A stretch of DNA of 64,000 nt from Mycobacterium barrassiae (GCF_025822765.1 NZ_JACKUK010000009.1:124973-188972), one strand, 5' to 3'; positions 1 through 8,716 are shown, counted from the stretch's first letter. Notes: generated from the sequence alone by a model not told the origin. Translations and numbers: made by a program.

Positions 1-1
1 T

Positions 2-1753
2 GAGCCGAACACGTTGGCGGGCAAGCTGTTCGCCGTCGACCCCAGGCACCCGTGTGCGGCCGAGGCTGTCGACGTCATCACCCACGCCGGCGACCACGTC
101 TGCGTCGACACCCCCGACGTGTTCGCCCGCTACCGCCGCGCCGTCACCGACACCGGCCTGTACAAGGACTCCGACCGGCTTGCGATCAAGGACGACCGGC
201 GGGCGGTCAAGCAGTCCGAGTACCTGTACCAGGGCGACGTCAGCGCCAAGATCAACGCGCTGACACTGGAGCTGGCCGCGGCCGAGGAGACCTACCAGAA
301 GGCCCGCCGCGTCGCCGACGACATCGCCGCCCAGCGCCAGCAGTGGCGCGACCGCGCCGCGGCGTGCAAGGCGATCTGCGAGCAGTTCCCGCAGTGGAGT
401 CAGATCGACACCGAGACCGCCGACGGCCACGCCGAGCGGCTGCGCGAACAGTACGAGCTGCTGCTCGCCGACAACCCCGACCTCGACGCGCTGAATGCCC
501 GCGCCGACGAATGCTGGTCGCAGATCCAGAAATTCATGACCCGCCGCGGCGCCATCCAGACGCGCCGCGACACCCTCGACGAGCGTCGCACCCGACTGCT
601 GGACCTGCAGGAGCGGCTGTCGCCGGCGTTCGTGTCCGAGCCGCTGACCGAACTGCTGCACCGCTACTCCGCCGCGCTGCCGATGTCGTTGGAGCTGCTC
701 GACCCCGAGCCGTACCGCGATGCGCTGTTCACCGCGATCAAGAAGGAGCGTGAGCAGCTGCGGGAGAGCCGGCGCCGCTCCTACGACGAGCTGGCGCGCA
801 TCCTCAACACGTTCGACACGTCGTTCCCCGACGCGATCCCCAACGACAGCGAGGACTTCGACGAGCGGGTGCACGACTACGTCGCGCTGTGCAAGCACAT
901 CGACGAGCGTGAGCTGCCCGAAGCCTACGAGCGGATGATGCGGCTGGTCACCGAGCAGGCGCCCGACGCGATCCTCACGCTGCACCGCGTCGCCGAGCAG
1001 GAGGCGCGGCGCATCGCCGAGCAGATCGACCGGGTCAACAACGGCCTGGGCGCGGTGGAGTTCAACCGCGGCACCCGGCTGACGCTGCGCGCGACGCCGC
1101 GGAACCTGGCGGCGGTCGACGAGCTGACCGAGATCGTGCGGTCGATCTCGCGGCGCATCGCCGAGGTGGGGCTGGGCGACAAGCAGGCGATTCTCGACCA
1201 GTACGCCGACATCCTGCGGCTGCGCAACCGGCTGGCGTCCACCGCGCCGGAGGACAAGGCGTGGACGCGCGACGCGCTCGATGTGCGCAACCGGTTCATG
1301 TTCGACTGCGCGGAGTGGGACGTCGCCACCGACGAGCTGATCCGCACGCACAGCAATGCCGGCGACAACTCCGGCGGCGAGCAGGAGAAGCTGATGGCGT
1401 TCTGCCTCGCCGGTGCGCTGAGCTTCAACCTGGCCAGTCCCGACAGCGACGACAACACCCCGGTGTTCGCGCAGCTGATGCTCGACGAGGCGTTCTCCAA
1501 GTCCGACCCGCAGTTCGCGCAGCAGGCGCTGTCGGCGTTCCGCAAGTTCGGCTTCCAGTTGGTGATCGTGGCGACGGTGCAGAACGCGACGACCATCCAG
1601 CCCTACATCGACAGCGTGGTGATGGTGTCGAAGACGGAGGCGACGGGTCGCAATGCCCGCCCGGTGGCGACGGTGGCGACGCGGACCATCTCGGAGTTCA
1701 CCTCGCTGCGGCAGGAGATGCGCAAGAGCGCGAAGGTGCCGGTCAGTGTGTGA
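2..1753 (+). CDS. jetC: SMC/MukB-like ATPase JetC of a Wadjet-type system, C-terminal part (5' end outside the window)
   Basis: The reading frame is open to the first base, so only the C-terminal ~580 residues are present. About 200 N-terminal residues of this fragment are charged and rich in Q/E/R heptad-like stretches, as expected for a coiled-coil arm. The head follows: an ABC signature SGGEQEK near nt 1370-1390 and a Walker B LMLDEAFSK near nt 1476-1502. Spacing and wording match JetC, the SMC-like subunit of Wadjet (EptC in M. smegmatis, MksB in corynebacteria), which with JetA, B and D cleaves small circular plasmids. The Walker A motif and hinge lie upstream of the window. No jetD-like nuclease gene follows; a STAS gene does, so any partners must be upstream. 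Family assignment is by recognition of the C-terminal head. Confidence 0.8.
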   Translation, partial: EPNTLAGKLFAVDPRHPCAAEAVDVITHAGDHVCVDTPDVFARYRRAVTDTGLYKDSDRLAIKDDRRAVKQSEYLYQGDVSAKINALTLELAAAEETYQKARRVADDIAAQRQQWRDRAAACKAICEQFPQWSQIDTETADGHAERLREQYELLLADNPDLDALNARADECWSQIQKFMTRRGAIQTRRDTLDERRTRLLDLQERLSPAFVSEPLTELLHRYSAALPMSLELLDPEPYRDALFTAIKKEREQLRESRRRSYDELARILNTFDTSFPDAIPNDSEDFDERVHDYVALCKHIDERELPEAYERMMRLVTEQAPDAILTLHRVAEQEARRIAEQIDRVNNGLGAVEFNRGTRLTLRATPRNLAAVDELTEIVRSISRRIAEVGLGDKQAILDQYADILRLRNRLASTAPEDKAWTRDALDVRNRFMFDCAEWDVATDELIRTHSNAGDNSGGEQEKLMAFCLAGALSFNLASPDSDDNTPVFAQLMLDEAFSKSDPQFAQQALSAFRKFGFQLVIVATVQNATTIQPYIDSVVMVSKTEATGRNARPVATVATRTISEFTSLRQEMRKSAKVPVSV

Positions 1754-1803
1754 GAGCAGCAACGACTACGAAATCCGTCGAGCCTGAGCCCCGGTTATTG
1801 ACG

Positions 1804-1821
1804 ACGGCGTAGCAACGCCGT
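1804..1821 (+). terminator. Hairpin after jetC
   Basis: Perfect 7-nt inverted repeat ACGGCGT/ACGCCGT with a 4-nt loop (AGCA), about 50 nt after the jetC stop. It lacks a clear T-tract, which is common for mycobacterial terminators, so function is inferred from position. Confidence 0.4.
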
Positions 1822-2024
1822 TAGTGCGGCTGACCAAAATTGAAGCAGGAAGCCATATCTGGCAGTTCCCTGAGAAGTGCAGACTCGCTGCGGTTTTCGT
1901 ACTAGTGTCAACCATGGTTGAGCTTCCAGCCCGCCGGCAGCGCCTGATGGCGCCGCGTACTGGGGTCTCACCTCGGGGACGCTGCCCGGCGATATCTGCG
2001 AAAGACGCCTTGGGGAGTGGTGCT

Positions 2025-2471
2025 ATGACTGCGGTGGGGACCGTAGAGCTTGGTCGGCCGGATGCTGTGTCAGTGGATGAGCACCTGCGATGTGGCCGAG
2101 CGACATTTTCGGTGCGACGGCTGTCGTCGTCGCGGCTCGCCATCGCGGTGATCGGCGAACTCGACGCCCGCAACGGCCGCGCGCTCGGCCGCTTCGTTGA
2201 GCAGCACACCGGCATCTCGCGCCAACTCATTCTCGATCTGCGCGCCGTCGAGTTCGCCGGGACGCAGGCCTTCACCGCGCTCTACTACATCAGCGTGCAC
2301 TGCGCCCGCAGTGACGTCGACTGGATCATCATCGGCAGCCACCCGGTGCGACGTCTGCTGTCGATCTGCGACTCCGACGGCGAACTGCCGCTCGTCGACG
2401 ACCTCCCGTCGGGCCTGGACCTGCTGACCCGCTCGGCGCGCTGCCACCAGCACGTGCGGCCCACGGGCTAG
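2025..2471 (+). CDS. STAS-domain protein (anti-sigma factor antagonist-like)
   Basis: A 148-residue protein. The frame is open further upstream, but the ATG at 2025 has GGGGAG 8-9 nt ahead and gives a compact STAS-sized product. After about 25 variable residues comes the STAS pattern: a strand (LAIAVIGELDARN), a helix, the strand LILDLRAVEFAGTQAF in the place of the conserved loop that carries the phosphorylatable Ser/Thr, and two further alpha/beta units. In this family the D-x-S at the helix start is phosphorylated by an anti-sigma kinase; here the corresponding stretch reads EFAGTQA, so a Thr would have to serve. No kinase or sigma gene adjoins it, so the partner is unknown. Confidence 0.7.
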   Translation: MTAVGTVELGRPDAVSVDEHLRCGRATFSVRRLSSSRLAIAVIGELDARNGRALGRFVEQHTGISRQLILDLRAVEFAGTQAFTALYYISVHCARSDVDWIIIGSHPVRRLLSICDSDGELPLVDDLPSGLDLLTRSARCHQHVRPTG

Positions 2472-2561
2472 CGTCCGCCCCACCCTCTCCTGCTCTGGCG
2501 TGGCTGCTTGCTGCGTGCCCAGCTAACCCCGGTCACACGCTTTCATCATTTTGTATGACGC

Positions 2562-2579
2562 GAGGTATGGCCGTACCTC
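2562..2579. promoter_or_regulatory. Palindrome upstream of the P450-TetR operon
   Basis: GAGGTATGG-CCGTACCTC, an 18-nt palindrome with 8 of 9 pairs matching, 76 nt before the P450 start. It is a plausible site for the TetR encoded downstream. Confidence 0.4.
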
Positions 2580-2588
2580 TCGGTCCGT

Positions 2589-2610
2589 TGACTTCACCAT
2601 CGTGAGGTCA
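2589..2610. promoter_or_regulatory. Second palindrome, TetR-type operator candidate
   Basis: TGACTTCAC-catc-GTGAGGTCA, 9-nt arms with one mismatch, 44 nt before the P450 start. The form (9-4-9) suits a TetR dimer, and a TetR gene is the second gene of the operon, so autoregulation is the simplest reading. Confidence 0.5.
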
Positions 2611-2654
2611 TACATTTTGAGCAACCTGTCGCATCAGCCCGAAACAGGTGGCCT

Positions 2655-3887
2655 ATGACCGTCGACGTGCTTGCTCCCAGTGTTTTCGACGCCGGACTCC
2701 CGGCGCTGAGCTATGACGTCGAAGAAACTCCCGCCGACGTGTTCCCCCGGATTCAAGACGCCCAGGCGCAGGCGCCGATCGCCATCGGACCGTTCGGGCC
2801 CGAGATCATCTCCCACGAACTCGTCCGCGCCATCCTGCGCGACCCGCGCTTCACCATCCCGCCCGGACTGAACCTGATGATGCACGGCATCACGTCGGGT
2901 CCGCTGTGGGACAAGATCGTCACCAGCCTCCTCGGCGTCGAGGGCGAACCCCACCGCCGGCTGCGCAGCCTGGTGTCGAAGGCGTTCACGCCGCGGGCCA
3001 GCGCACGACTGCACGACACCATCGTCGACGTGCTCAACGAACTCGTCGACCGCGCGGCCGTCGACGGACGCTGCGACATCGTCACCGACATCGCCCGGCC
3101 CTACCCCGTGCCGATCATCTGTGCCCTGCTCGGCGCGCCGCGCGAGGACTGGGAGCAGTTCTCGCTGTGGGCCGACGACATCTTCACCGCGTTCACCCTC
3201 GATCTCGAGGCGGGCATCGACGAGGCGCTCGTCATGACGGCCTGGAGCGCACTCGATGACTACGTCGACGAGATGGTCGCGCGCCGGCGCCACACCCCCA
3301 CCGACGATCTGTTGTCCGACCTGATCCGCGCCGAGGACGACGGTGACCGCCTCAGCGCCGCCGAACTGCGCATGCTCGCCGGCGGTCTCCTGCTCGCGGG
3401 CACCGATACCACCCGCAACCAGGTCGGCGCGTCGATCGACATCCTCCTCGACTACCCCGACCAGTGGGCGCTGCTGGCCGAGCACCCCGAGCTGGCGGCC
3501 ACCGCCGTCGAGGAGACCATGCGCCACTCCCCGATCGCCTGCGGCACGCTTCGCTCGGTCACCGAGGACACGGAGTTCGCGGGCTATCTGTTCCCGGCCG
3601 GAACGGCGGTTCTCGTCAATACCTTTGCCGCCAACCGGGATACGGCCATCTACGACGACCCCTACCGCTTCGACATCACCCGCACCGAGGCCCCCGCGGT
3701 GCTGAGCTTCGGCGGCGGCATCCACTACTGCCTCGGCGCGAACCTGGCCCGACTCGAACTCGCCGAAGCCCTGCGAATCGTGACCCGCCGCATCGTCAAC
3801 CCGAAGCGCACCGGGCCCGCGCCGTGGAAGCCGATGATGGGCCTGAGCGGACCGCTCACACTGCCAATCGAGTTCTCCCATGCGTAG
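2655..3887 (+). CDS. Cytochrome P450
   Basis: A 410-residue soluble bacterial-type P450 (no membrane anchor). Visible motifs are the I-helix oxygen-binding segment AGTDTTRNQ near residue 250, the K-helix ExxR (EETMR) near 286, and the haem loop FGGGIHYCLGANLAR with the thiolate ligand Cys359. It would hydroxylate a lipophilic substrate using ferredoxin, but no ferredoxin gene is adjacent. The ATG has AGGTGG upstream. The stop overlaps the following tetR start by 8 nt, so the two are one transcription unit behind two palindromes. Subfamily and substrate cannot be read from the sequence. Confidence 0.92.
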   Translation: MTVDVLAPSVFDAGLPALSYDVEETPADVFPRIQDAQAQAPIAIGPFGPEIISHELVRAILRDPRFTIPPGLNLMMHGITSGPLWDKIVTSLLGVEGEPHRRLRSLVSKAFTPRASARLHDTIVDVLNELVDRAAVDGRCDIVTDIARPYPVPIICALLGAPREDWEQFSLWADDIFTAFTLDLEAGIDEALVMTAWSALDDYVDEMVARRRHTPTDDLLSDLIRAEDDGDRLSAAELRMLAGGLLLAGTDTTRNQVGASIDILLDYPDQWALLAEHPELAATAVEETMRHSPIACGTLRSVTEDTEFAGYLFPAGTAVLVNTFAANRDTAIYDDPYRFDITRTEAPAVLSFGGGIHYCLGANLARLELAEALRIVTRRIVNPKRTGPAPWKPMMGLSGPLTLPIEFSHA

Positions 3888-4551
3888 CCGCGGCTGGTCT
3901 GGCAACGCTCCGGCGAGCGACGAAGAGGCGATCGACCGGATCCTCGACGTGGCCGACGCCATCATCGCCGAGCGCGGGTCGGCCGTTCGCATCGCCGATG
4001 TCGCCCGCACGCTCGGCGTCACCCGGCAGACGGTCTACCGCTACTTCCCCAGCTCCGAGGAGCTGTTGCTCGCCAGCGGAATGCGCACCGCGGACGGGTT
4101 TCTCGACCGGCTCGCCGAGCGCACCAGCGGACTGACCGAACCCGCCGAGGCGCTCGTCGAAGGCATCGCGTTCGCCGTCGAAACCCTCTCCGACGACCCG
4201 CAATTCGCCAACCTGTTGCGCAACGGATCCAAGAGCGGCTCGACGGTCTCGTTGACCTCCGACACCGCCCGGGCGTTCAGCCGTTCGATGCTGCACCGCT
4301 GCGACGTCGACTGGGAGAGACACGGTTTCGACGAGGACGCGCTCGACGAGCTGGCCGAGTTAGGTTTGCGGACGTTCCACTCGTTGCTCGTCGACCCCGG
4401 CGAGCCCGCCCGCGACGGTTTCGCGTTGCGCCGCTTCATCTCTCGGTGGTTGGGACCGGCGATCGTCTATCCGCGGCTGACGCAGGCGTTGGAGGCGCTG
4501 CAGCCCGTCGGTGTGCGGCCGCCGCGCAGCCGACCCACTGCCGCGTCCTGA
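3880..4551 (+). CDS. TetR family transcriptional regulator
   Basis: A 223-residue protein with an N-terminal helix-turn-helix around residues 30-65 (IADVARTLGVTRQTVYRYF) typical of TetR, followed by an all-helical ligand domain. The ATG lies inside the end of the P450 gene, which implies translational coupling. It probably represses its own operon through the palindromes at 2562-2610 and senses the P450 substrate or product; this is inference from arrangement only. Confidence 0.88.
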   Translation: MRSRGWSGNAPASDEEAIDRILDVADAIIAERGSAVRIADVARTLGVTRQTVYRYFPSSEELLLASGMRTADGFLDRLAERTSGLTEPAEALVEGIAFAVETLSDDPQFANLLRNGSKSGSTVSLTSDTARAFSRSMLHRCDVDWERHGFDEDALDELAELGLRTFHSLLVDPGEPARDGFALRRFISRWLGPAIVYPRLTQALEALQPVGVRPPRSRPTAAS

Positions 4552-4552
4552 A

Positions 4553-5317
4553 TCACTTTCCCGCGGCGGGCGCGGCGCACACCCGATGGTCCTGCGTGGC
4601 CTCCCCGCCGCCGGTGTCACCGGCAGCCAGATCCACCAGTCCGGCCAGGACGATGAAGCCGGGCTGGCCGTCGCTCAGCGTCGCGCCCACCACCACCAAC
4701 GTCCTGCGGCCCATGTCTGCGCGCGCCCCCGGTATGCCGTCGGCCAGCAGCTGGAACGGGTTGACGGCGCCGAGGTCTTCGCCGGCGACCGCGATCGCGC
4801 TGTAGGGGCCGCCGACGAGCGACACCGGAAGCGGCGCCCACGTCGGACCGATATCGGCGGCGTGTGCTGTCAGCGCGTCGTGTACGTCGGCGCGCAGGCA
4901 ATCCATGTGGATGTGCAGCTGATTCTGCGATCGCGCGAACTCGGAGTTGATCGCGAGGCTCAACCAGTCGCGAGGCACGGTGCGCCCGACCCGGTCTTCC
5001 ACGAATGAACGGGCCTGCCATGCCGCGGCGAAGTAGTTGGTGGCATCCGGTGCGAGCAGCTCGGGGCTTTCGATACCGCTGATCCGCACGGTGGGGATCA
5101 GTAGGTACTGCGCCGCGCCGTCGATGTCCTTCAGTAGCGCGTATCCGCGGTCGTCATTCACCAGCGTGCACGGGTCGGGATCGCCGGTTATCCGTTGGTG
5201 CGGTACGCACTGATCGTTGACGATCCGCCAGAGCACGTCCGGGTCTGCAGCCGCCTGACCTCCGCTCGCGGCGAAGAAGATCGCCCCTGCGAGAACCACC
5301 GCGCGTGTCCAGGCCAT
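4553..5317 (-). CDS. cdh: CDP-diacylglycerol pyrophosphatase (CDP-diglyceride hydrolase)
   Basis: A 254-residue exported protein with a signal peptide (residues 1-24, cleavage after QAAA). The HIT-superfamily core is seen as QLHIHMDCL, with His135, His137 and Asp139, the pattern of the Cdh family (Rv2289 in M. tuberculosis). The enzyme splits CDP-diacylglycerol into phosphatidate and CMP on the outer face of the membrane. Length is as usual for the family. It begins 3 bp after the stop of the upstream serine hydrolase on the same strand, suggesting a two-gene operon. It is convergent with tetR, with 1 bp between the stops. Confidence 0.85.
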   Translation of the reverse strand: MAWTRAVVLAGAIFFAASGGQAAADPDVLWRIVNDQCVPHQRITGDPDPCTLVNDDRGYALLKDIDGAAQYLLIPTVRISGIESPELLAPDATNYFAAAWQARSFVEDRVGRTVPRDWLSLAINSEFARSQNQLHIHMDCLRADVHDALTAHAADIGPTWAPLPVSLVGGPYSAIAVAGEDLGAVNPFQLLADGIPGARADMGRRTLVVVGATLSDGQPGFIVLAGLVDLAAGDTGGGEATQDHRVCAAPAAGK

Positions 5318-5320
5318 CAG

Positions 5321-6544
5321 CTAGAAGTTCAGGTCCTTATAGATCTCTTTGAGGACGATCGGCAGCATCGCGTTCGCGGTCGTCCTACCATCCGGCGACA
5401 GCGTCAGATTCGTCCAGATCACCAGCGTCACATCGGCATCCGGATCGTGGCCGATGAACGAGTTGAACCCCGGCAACTCGCCGCCGTGGTAGTACATCTG
5501 GGCGGTCGGGCTGTATCGCTGATATGAGATCCCGTATCCGTACTCCTGACCACCGGGTGCGTTCGGATCCTCGACCTGCAAGCTGTCCACCCACTGCTTC
5601 TGATAGTCGGCGTTGAACACCTCGCCCGACACGAGCGTCTTGATCCACGTCGCCAGATCGCTGGCCGTCGAGATCGCCCCGCCCGCCGCGCTGGCGTACG
5701 ACGGGTTCTGCTTGGTGTAGTCAACGGGTTTGAGTCTCCCCAAACGCATTTCGGCTTGCATCTCATCCGGATACGCCACGTCGGCGAGCGCGAACCTGGA
5801 GTCGCCGTACATGTAACCGTGCGAGGAGGGCGACGGGATCTTCGTGTCGTCAATCGCGGGCAGCGAGGTCTGTGTGAGACCGAAGGGTCCGAAAAGACGG
5901 TCCTGGAACTGGTCCGCCAGCGGCCGTCCACCGACCTTCTCGGCGACCAGACCCAGTAGTGCGTAATTGGTGTTGTTGTAGTCGTATTCGGCGCCCGGCG
6001 CGAACTCCCGCCGATGGCCGAACGCGATGGCCAACGCCTCTTGCGGCGTCCACGCCTTGGCAGGGTCAGTGTCGAGGATCTTCGCCAGCTCGGGCGCCGC
6101 CGTGTAGTTGTAGAGACCGCTGCGCATGGTCAACAGATCGGCGATGGTGATGTTCGCACCGTCGGGGACGTCCGGCACGTACTGAGATACCGGATCGCTG
6201 AACTTCAGCTTGCCCTCCTGCGCGAGCAGCACGATCAGCGCGGCCGTGAACGTCTTGGTGTTCGAGGCGATCCGGAAATGCGTGTCGGCGTTGGGCGGTG
6301 TTGACGCACCGAGTTCCGTCGTGCCGACACCCACGTCGAAGGTTCCCTGCGGCGTCCGCAGGACGACTACGGCGCCGGGAACGAGGAGGTCCTTGGCGGC
6401 CTGTTCGACCACCTCCCGCAAGGCCGCCGGGTCGATGGTCTTGAGCGCCGACCCCGCCGTTGCTGACTCCGGCGACGACGCGCACCCGGCGAGACCGAGC
6501 GCGACGCCCATCGCCAGCGACGCGACCAGGGCCGTTGGTTTCAT
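5321..6544 (-). CDS. Serine hydrolase lipoprotein (beta-lactamase/D-Ala-D-Ala carboxypeptidase family S12)
   Basis: The chosen ATG gives a 407-residue lipoprotein with a lipobox LAGC (Cys21). Class C-type active-site motifs are present: S94-N-T-K97 (SxxK), Y189-N-N191 (YxN) and a C-terminal YHGGELPG in the place of the KTG/HxG element. Such proteins act on peptidoglycan peptides, esters or lactams at the cell surface; the exact substrate is unknown (M. tuberculosis relatives include Rv1922). The frame extends further upstream, but those codons read like non-coding sequence and lack a signal peptide. It is followed 3 bp later by cdh, so an envelope-related role is likely. Confidence 0.85.
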   Translation of the reverse strand: MKPTALVASLAMGVALGLAGCASSPESATAGSALKTIDPAALREVVEQAAKDLLVPGAVVVLRTPQGTFDVGVGTTELGASTPPNADTHFRIASNTKTFTAALIVLLAQEGKLKFSDPVSQYVPDVPDGANITIADLLTMRSGLYNYTAAPELAKILDTDPAKAWTPQEALAIAFGHRREFAPGAEYDYNNTNYALLGLVAEKVGGRPLADQFQDRLFGPFGLTQTSLPAIDDTKIPSPSSHGYMYGDSRFALADVAYPDEMQAEMRLGRLKPVDYTKQNPSYASAAGGAISTASDLATWIKTLVSGEVFNADYQKQWVDSLQVEDPNAPGGQEYGYGISYQRYSPTAQMYYHGGELPGFNSFIGHDPDADVTLVIWTNLTLSPDGRTTANAMLPIVLKEIYKDLNF

Positions 6545-6708
6545 GGCCCGCCAACCATAGGTCTTGTATCGGCGCCCGGGGCGGTATTGCGTTTTGCCAG
6601 CGTCGTAGCGACATTGTCGGGGACGTTGGGTCCGGCGGTAGTAGTTGAGCGACTCTGTCGCTAGGAGGCTGGCACAACGACATACCCGGCGGCGACGGGG
6701 TCCCGCCG

Positions 6709-7569
6709 TCAGCGAACGGGACGAGTCAACAACCCCACCCACGCGTGCCATCGCCCCCGCGGCGGCGTCCACACGTCCCGCTGCGACGCCGGCCACGCGT
6801 ACGCGGGCGCGCCGTCATCGATCAATTCGAGCAGCCGCGGCTCGCCCAGCACCCGCGCCGACACCGCATACAGCGCGTCCACCCGCGTGGCAATCACGCC
6901 GAAGTCCACCATCCGAAAGAGTCTGTTCTCACTCGCGATGACATCCTCGATCGTCACCTCTTCGATCGGATAGCTCACGGGCAGCACATCTTTCATCGAC
7001 AGCAGCGCCTGCGGCCCCCGCATCCGCGGATGACCCACCAGCTTCGCGGCGAACGCCATCCGCCCCAACGCCAACCCCGCGTCGGCCACTAACGCATGCG
7101 CGTACAACACCCGCACCAGCACCACATTCATGAAGAACCGCTCGGCCCGCGCCTCCCCCGCCGCGAGGTCCGCGTGCGCGAGGTACCCCGCGACGACGCT
7201 CGCGTTGTGCGCCAGGTACCACGAACGCGCCGACGGTGCGCGGAAGAAGCCGACCCAGTGCTGCACGGCCGGCCGCGACGCGCCCTCGTCCTCCACTAAT
7301 AGCTTCGCCTCGAGCGCGTCACGCAGCAGATCCTCGTTGACCGCCCGCCACCACGGACTCCCCGGCACCGACGCGTCCAGCGCGTTGAGCACACCCCGTG
7401 CCTGCTGCCACCGCATGAACGCGACCACCGCCCGCCGGTACGGGCGGTAGGGCCGACGCACCTCGCGCAGCGCATACGTCTGCGCGGCCAGGCGGATCCG
7501 CGCCGCGGGATCGTCGCGCACCTGCGCCACCAGCCACTCGGCTTCCTGCGCGGCGGTCATCAGATCCAT
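6709..7569 (-). CDS. Uncharacterised helical protein divergent from a TetR gene
   Basis: A 286-residue protein with no motif I recognise, no signal peptide and no clear membrane segment. It is rich in Arg, Ala and aromatic residues (for example REVRRPYRPYRRAVVAFMRW) and is predicted mainly helical. The ATG at 7569 has GGGAG 7 nt upstream; another ATG lies three codons in. It is transcribed away from the tetR at 7626, and the 56-nt gap holds a near-perfect 44-nt palindrome overlapping the tetR start, so it is very probably the main target of that repressor. Confidence 0.7.
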   Translation of the reverse strand: MDLMTAAQEAEWLVAQVRDDPAARIRLAAQTYALREVRRPYRPYRRAVVAFMRWQQARGVLNALDASVPGSPWWRAVNEDLLRDALEAKLLVEDEGASRPAVQHWVGFFRAPSARSWYLAHNASVVAGYLAHADLAAGEARAERFFMNVVLVRVLYAHALVADAGLALGRMAFAAKLVGHPRMRGPQALLSMKDVLPVSYPIEEVTIEDVIASENRLFRMVDFGVIATRVDALYAVSARVLGEPRLLELIDDGAPAYAWPASQRDVWTPPRGRWHAWVGLLTRPVR

Positions 7570-7583
7570 GGACACTCCCGACA

Positions 7584-7627
7584 ATGTTGACGCTGATAAC
7601 ATCACGCGATGTTAGCGTTGTCAACAT
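7584..7627. promoter_or_regulatory. Operator between divergent genes, overlapping the tetR start codon
   Basis: Interrupted inverted repeat: ATGTTGAC-N5-TAACATC, a 4-nt centre (ACGC), then GATGTTA-N5-GTCAACAT. The last AT of the right arm is the start of the tetR ATG at 7626. Each half contains two conserved blocks, so two repressor dimers could bind. The tetR message would have almost no leader. Confidence 0.75.
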
Positions 7628-8243
7628 GGCCGGGCCCGCGAACATTCCCGATACCGAGGCTGCAAAAAGTCGCGGCTATCACCACGGCGACCTCAAACGG
7701 GCGCTGACGACGGCCGCACTGCAGTTGGTGCAGGAAAAAGGCCCCAACGGCTTCACGCTGCGCGAGGTCGCCCGACGCGCGGGCGTCAGCACCGCGGCGC
7801 CCTACCGCCACTTCGCCGACAAGGCGCAGTTGCTCGCCGCCGCGGCCGCCCAGGGCTTCGTCCAACTCCACGAGGCACTGGACGCGGTCACCGCCACCGA
7901 CCTCTCCGAACAGGTTCTCGCGATGGGGCGTGCGTATGTCCGCTGGGCGATCGCCCATCCGGACTACTACCAGGTGATGTTCGGCCCCGAACTCGACAAC
8001 ACCGACAGCCCCGAGGTGCGCGAAGCCGGCGAGCGTGGCTTCACCGATCTGCTCGACGCGATCGTCCGATGCCAAGCCGCGGGGCTGCTGCCCGCCGGCG
8101 ATCCGAAAGACCTCGCCGGGCCGATTTGGTCACTGCTGCACGGTGTTTCGACGCTGACGATCGGCCGCCACCTCAGCAACGTCGGCATCCGCGAGGACGC
8201 CGAGGCGCTGACCGAGCGGGCCTTGCGACAAATGTTGATCTGA
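7626..8243 (+). CDS. TetR family transcriptional regulator
   Basis: A 205-residue regulator. The ATG at 7626 is preferred over an upstream in-frame start because it begins just before a typical TetR N-terminus (GYHHGDLKRALTTAAL) and abuts the operator. The HTH is REVARRAGVSTAAPYRHF at about residues 42-60, and the C-terminal domain resembles the TetR_C_33 or WHG type (YYQVMFGPEL, WSLLHGVSTL). It has no Shine-Dalgarno because the operator occupies that position, so a leaderless transcript is likely. It should repress itself and the divergent gene at 6709-7569. Confidence 0.88.
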   Translation: MAGPANIPDTEAAKSRGYHHGDLKRALTTAALQLVQEKGPNGFTLREVARRAGVSTAAPYRHFADKAQLLAAAAAQGFVQLHEALDAVTATDLSEQVLAMGRAYVRWAIAHPDYYQVMFGPELDNTDSPEVREAGERGFTDLLDAIVRCQAAGLLPAGDPKDLAGPIWSLLHGVSTLTIGRHLSNVGIREDAEALTERALRQMLI

Positions 8244-8365
8244 ATTCTTATGAGCGACAGCGATTTCTTAGACGTTACTCAGAGTTGTTCTGCCGCAAGC
8301 GGAATCCGCCCTCGATCCAAATTCAATACGTGGTGAGCAAGATCAATGCGTGCTAGCTTCGCCTC

Positions 8366-8695
8366 ATGCGGCCACATGCAAAACTTCTCGTCGCCGCCGG
8401 CGGTCTGGCGTTGTCATTGACCGCTGGCGCCGGCATGGCGTCTGCGCAGGATCTCAGCGCAATTATCAACACCACCTGCACCTACCCCCAGGTGCTCGGA
8501 GCGCTCAACGCTCAGGACCCTGCCGCTGCGGCCGAGCTGACCAGCTCCCCATTGGCCGTCGGCGTTGTGCAGGACTTCCTCGCCTCGCCGGTTCCTCAGC
8601 GCGAGGTCACGGCCCAGCGGCTTTCGGCGATGCCGGCCGCCCAGCAGTATCTCGACACGATGCTGTTGGTCGCGGGCTCCTGCAACGCGTACTAA
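8366..8695 (+). CDS. Small secreted hemophore-related protein (Rv0203/Rv1174c family)
   Basis: A 109-residue protein with a signal peptide (residues 1-27, cut after MASA) and a mature domain of about 80 residues containing two Cys (Thr-Thr-Cys-Thr-Tyr near residue 38, GSCNAY at the C-terminus) likely to form a disulfide. The helical pattern and the ends TCTYPQV and GSCNAY match the mycobacterial hemophore-related family that includes Rv0203 and TB8.4. In that family only some members are shown to bind haem, and no MmpL3/11-type haem transporter is adjacent, so haem carriage here is an inference. Confidence 0.75.
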   Translation: MRPHAKLLVAAGGLALSLTAGAGMASAQDLSAIINTTCTYPQVLGALNAQDPAAAAELTSSPLAVGVVQDFLASPVPQREVTAQRLSAMPAAQQYLDTMLLVAGSCNAY

Positions 8696-8716
8696 ACCTG
8701 TAGCGAGACAACGCGA

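Noticed and set aside
2634-4022. 462-codon open frame on the minus strand opposite the P450 gene
   Set aside because: It has no recognisable domain and lies wholly opposite a gene with all P450 motifs; long antisense frames are expected in GC-rich DNA.
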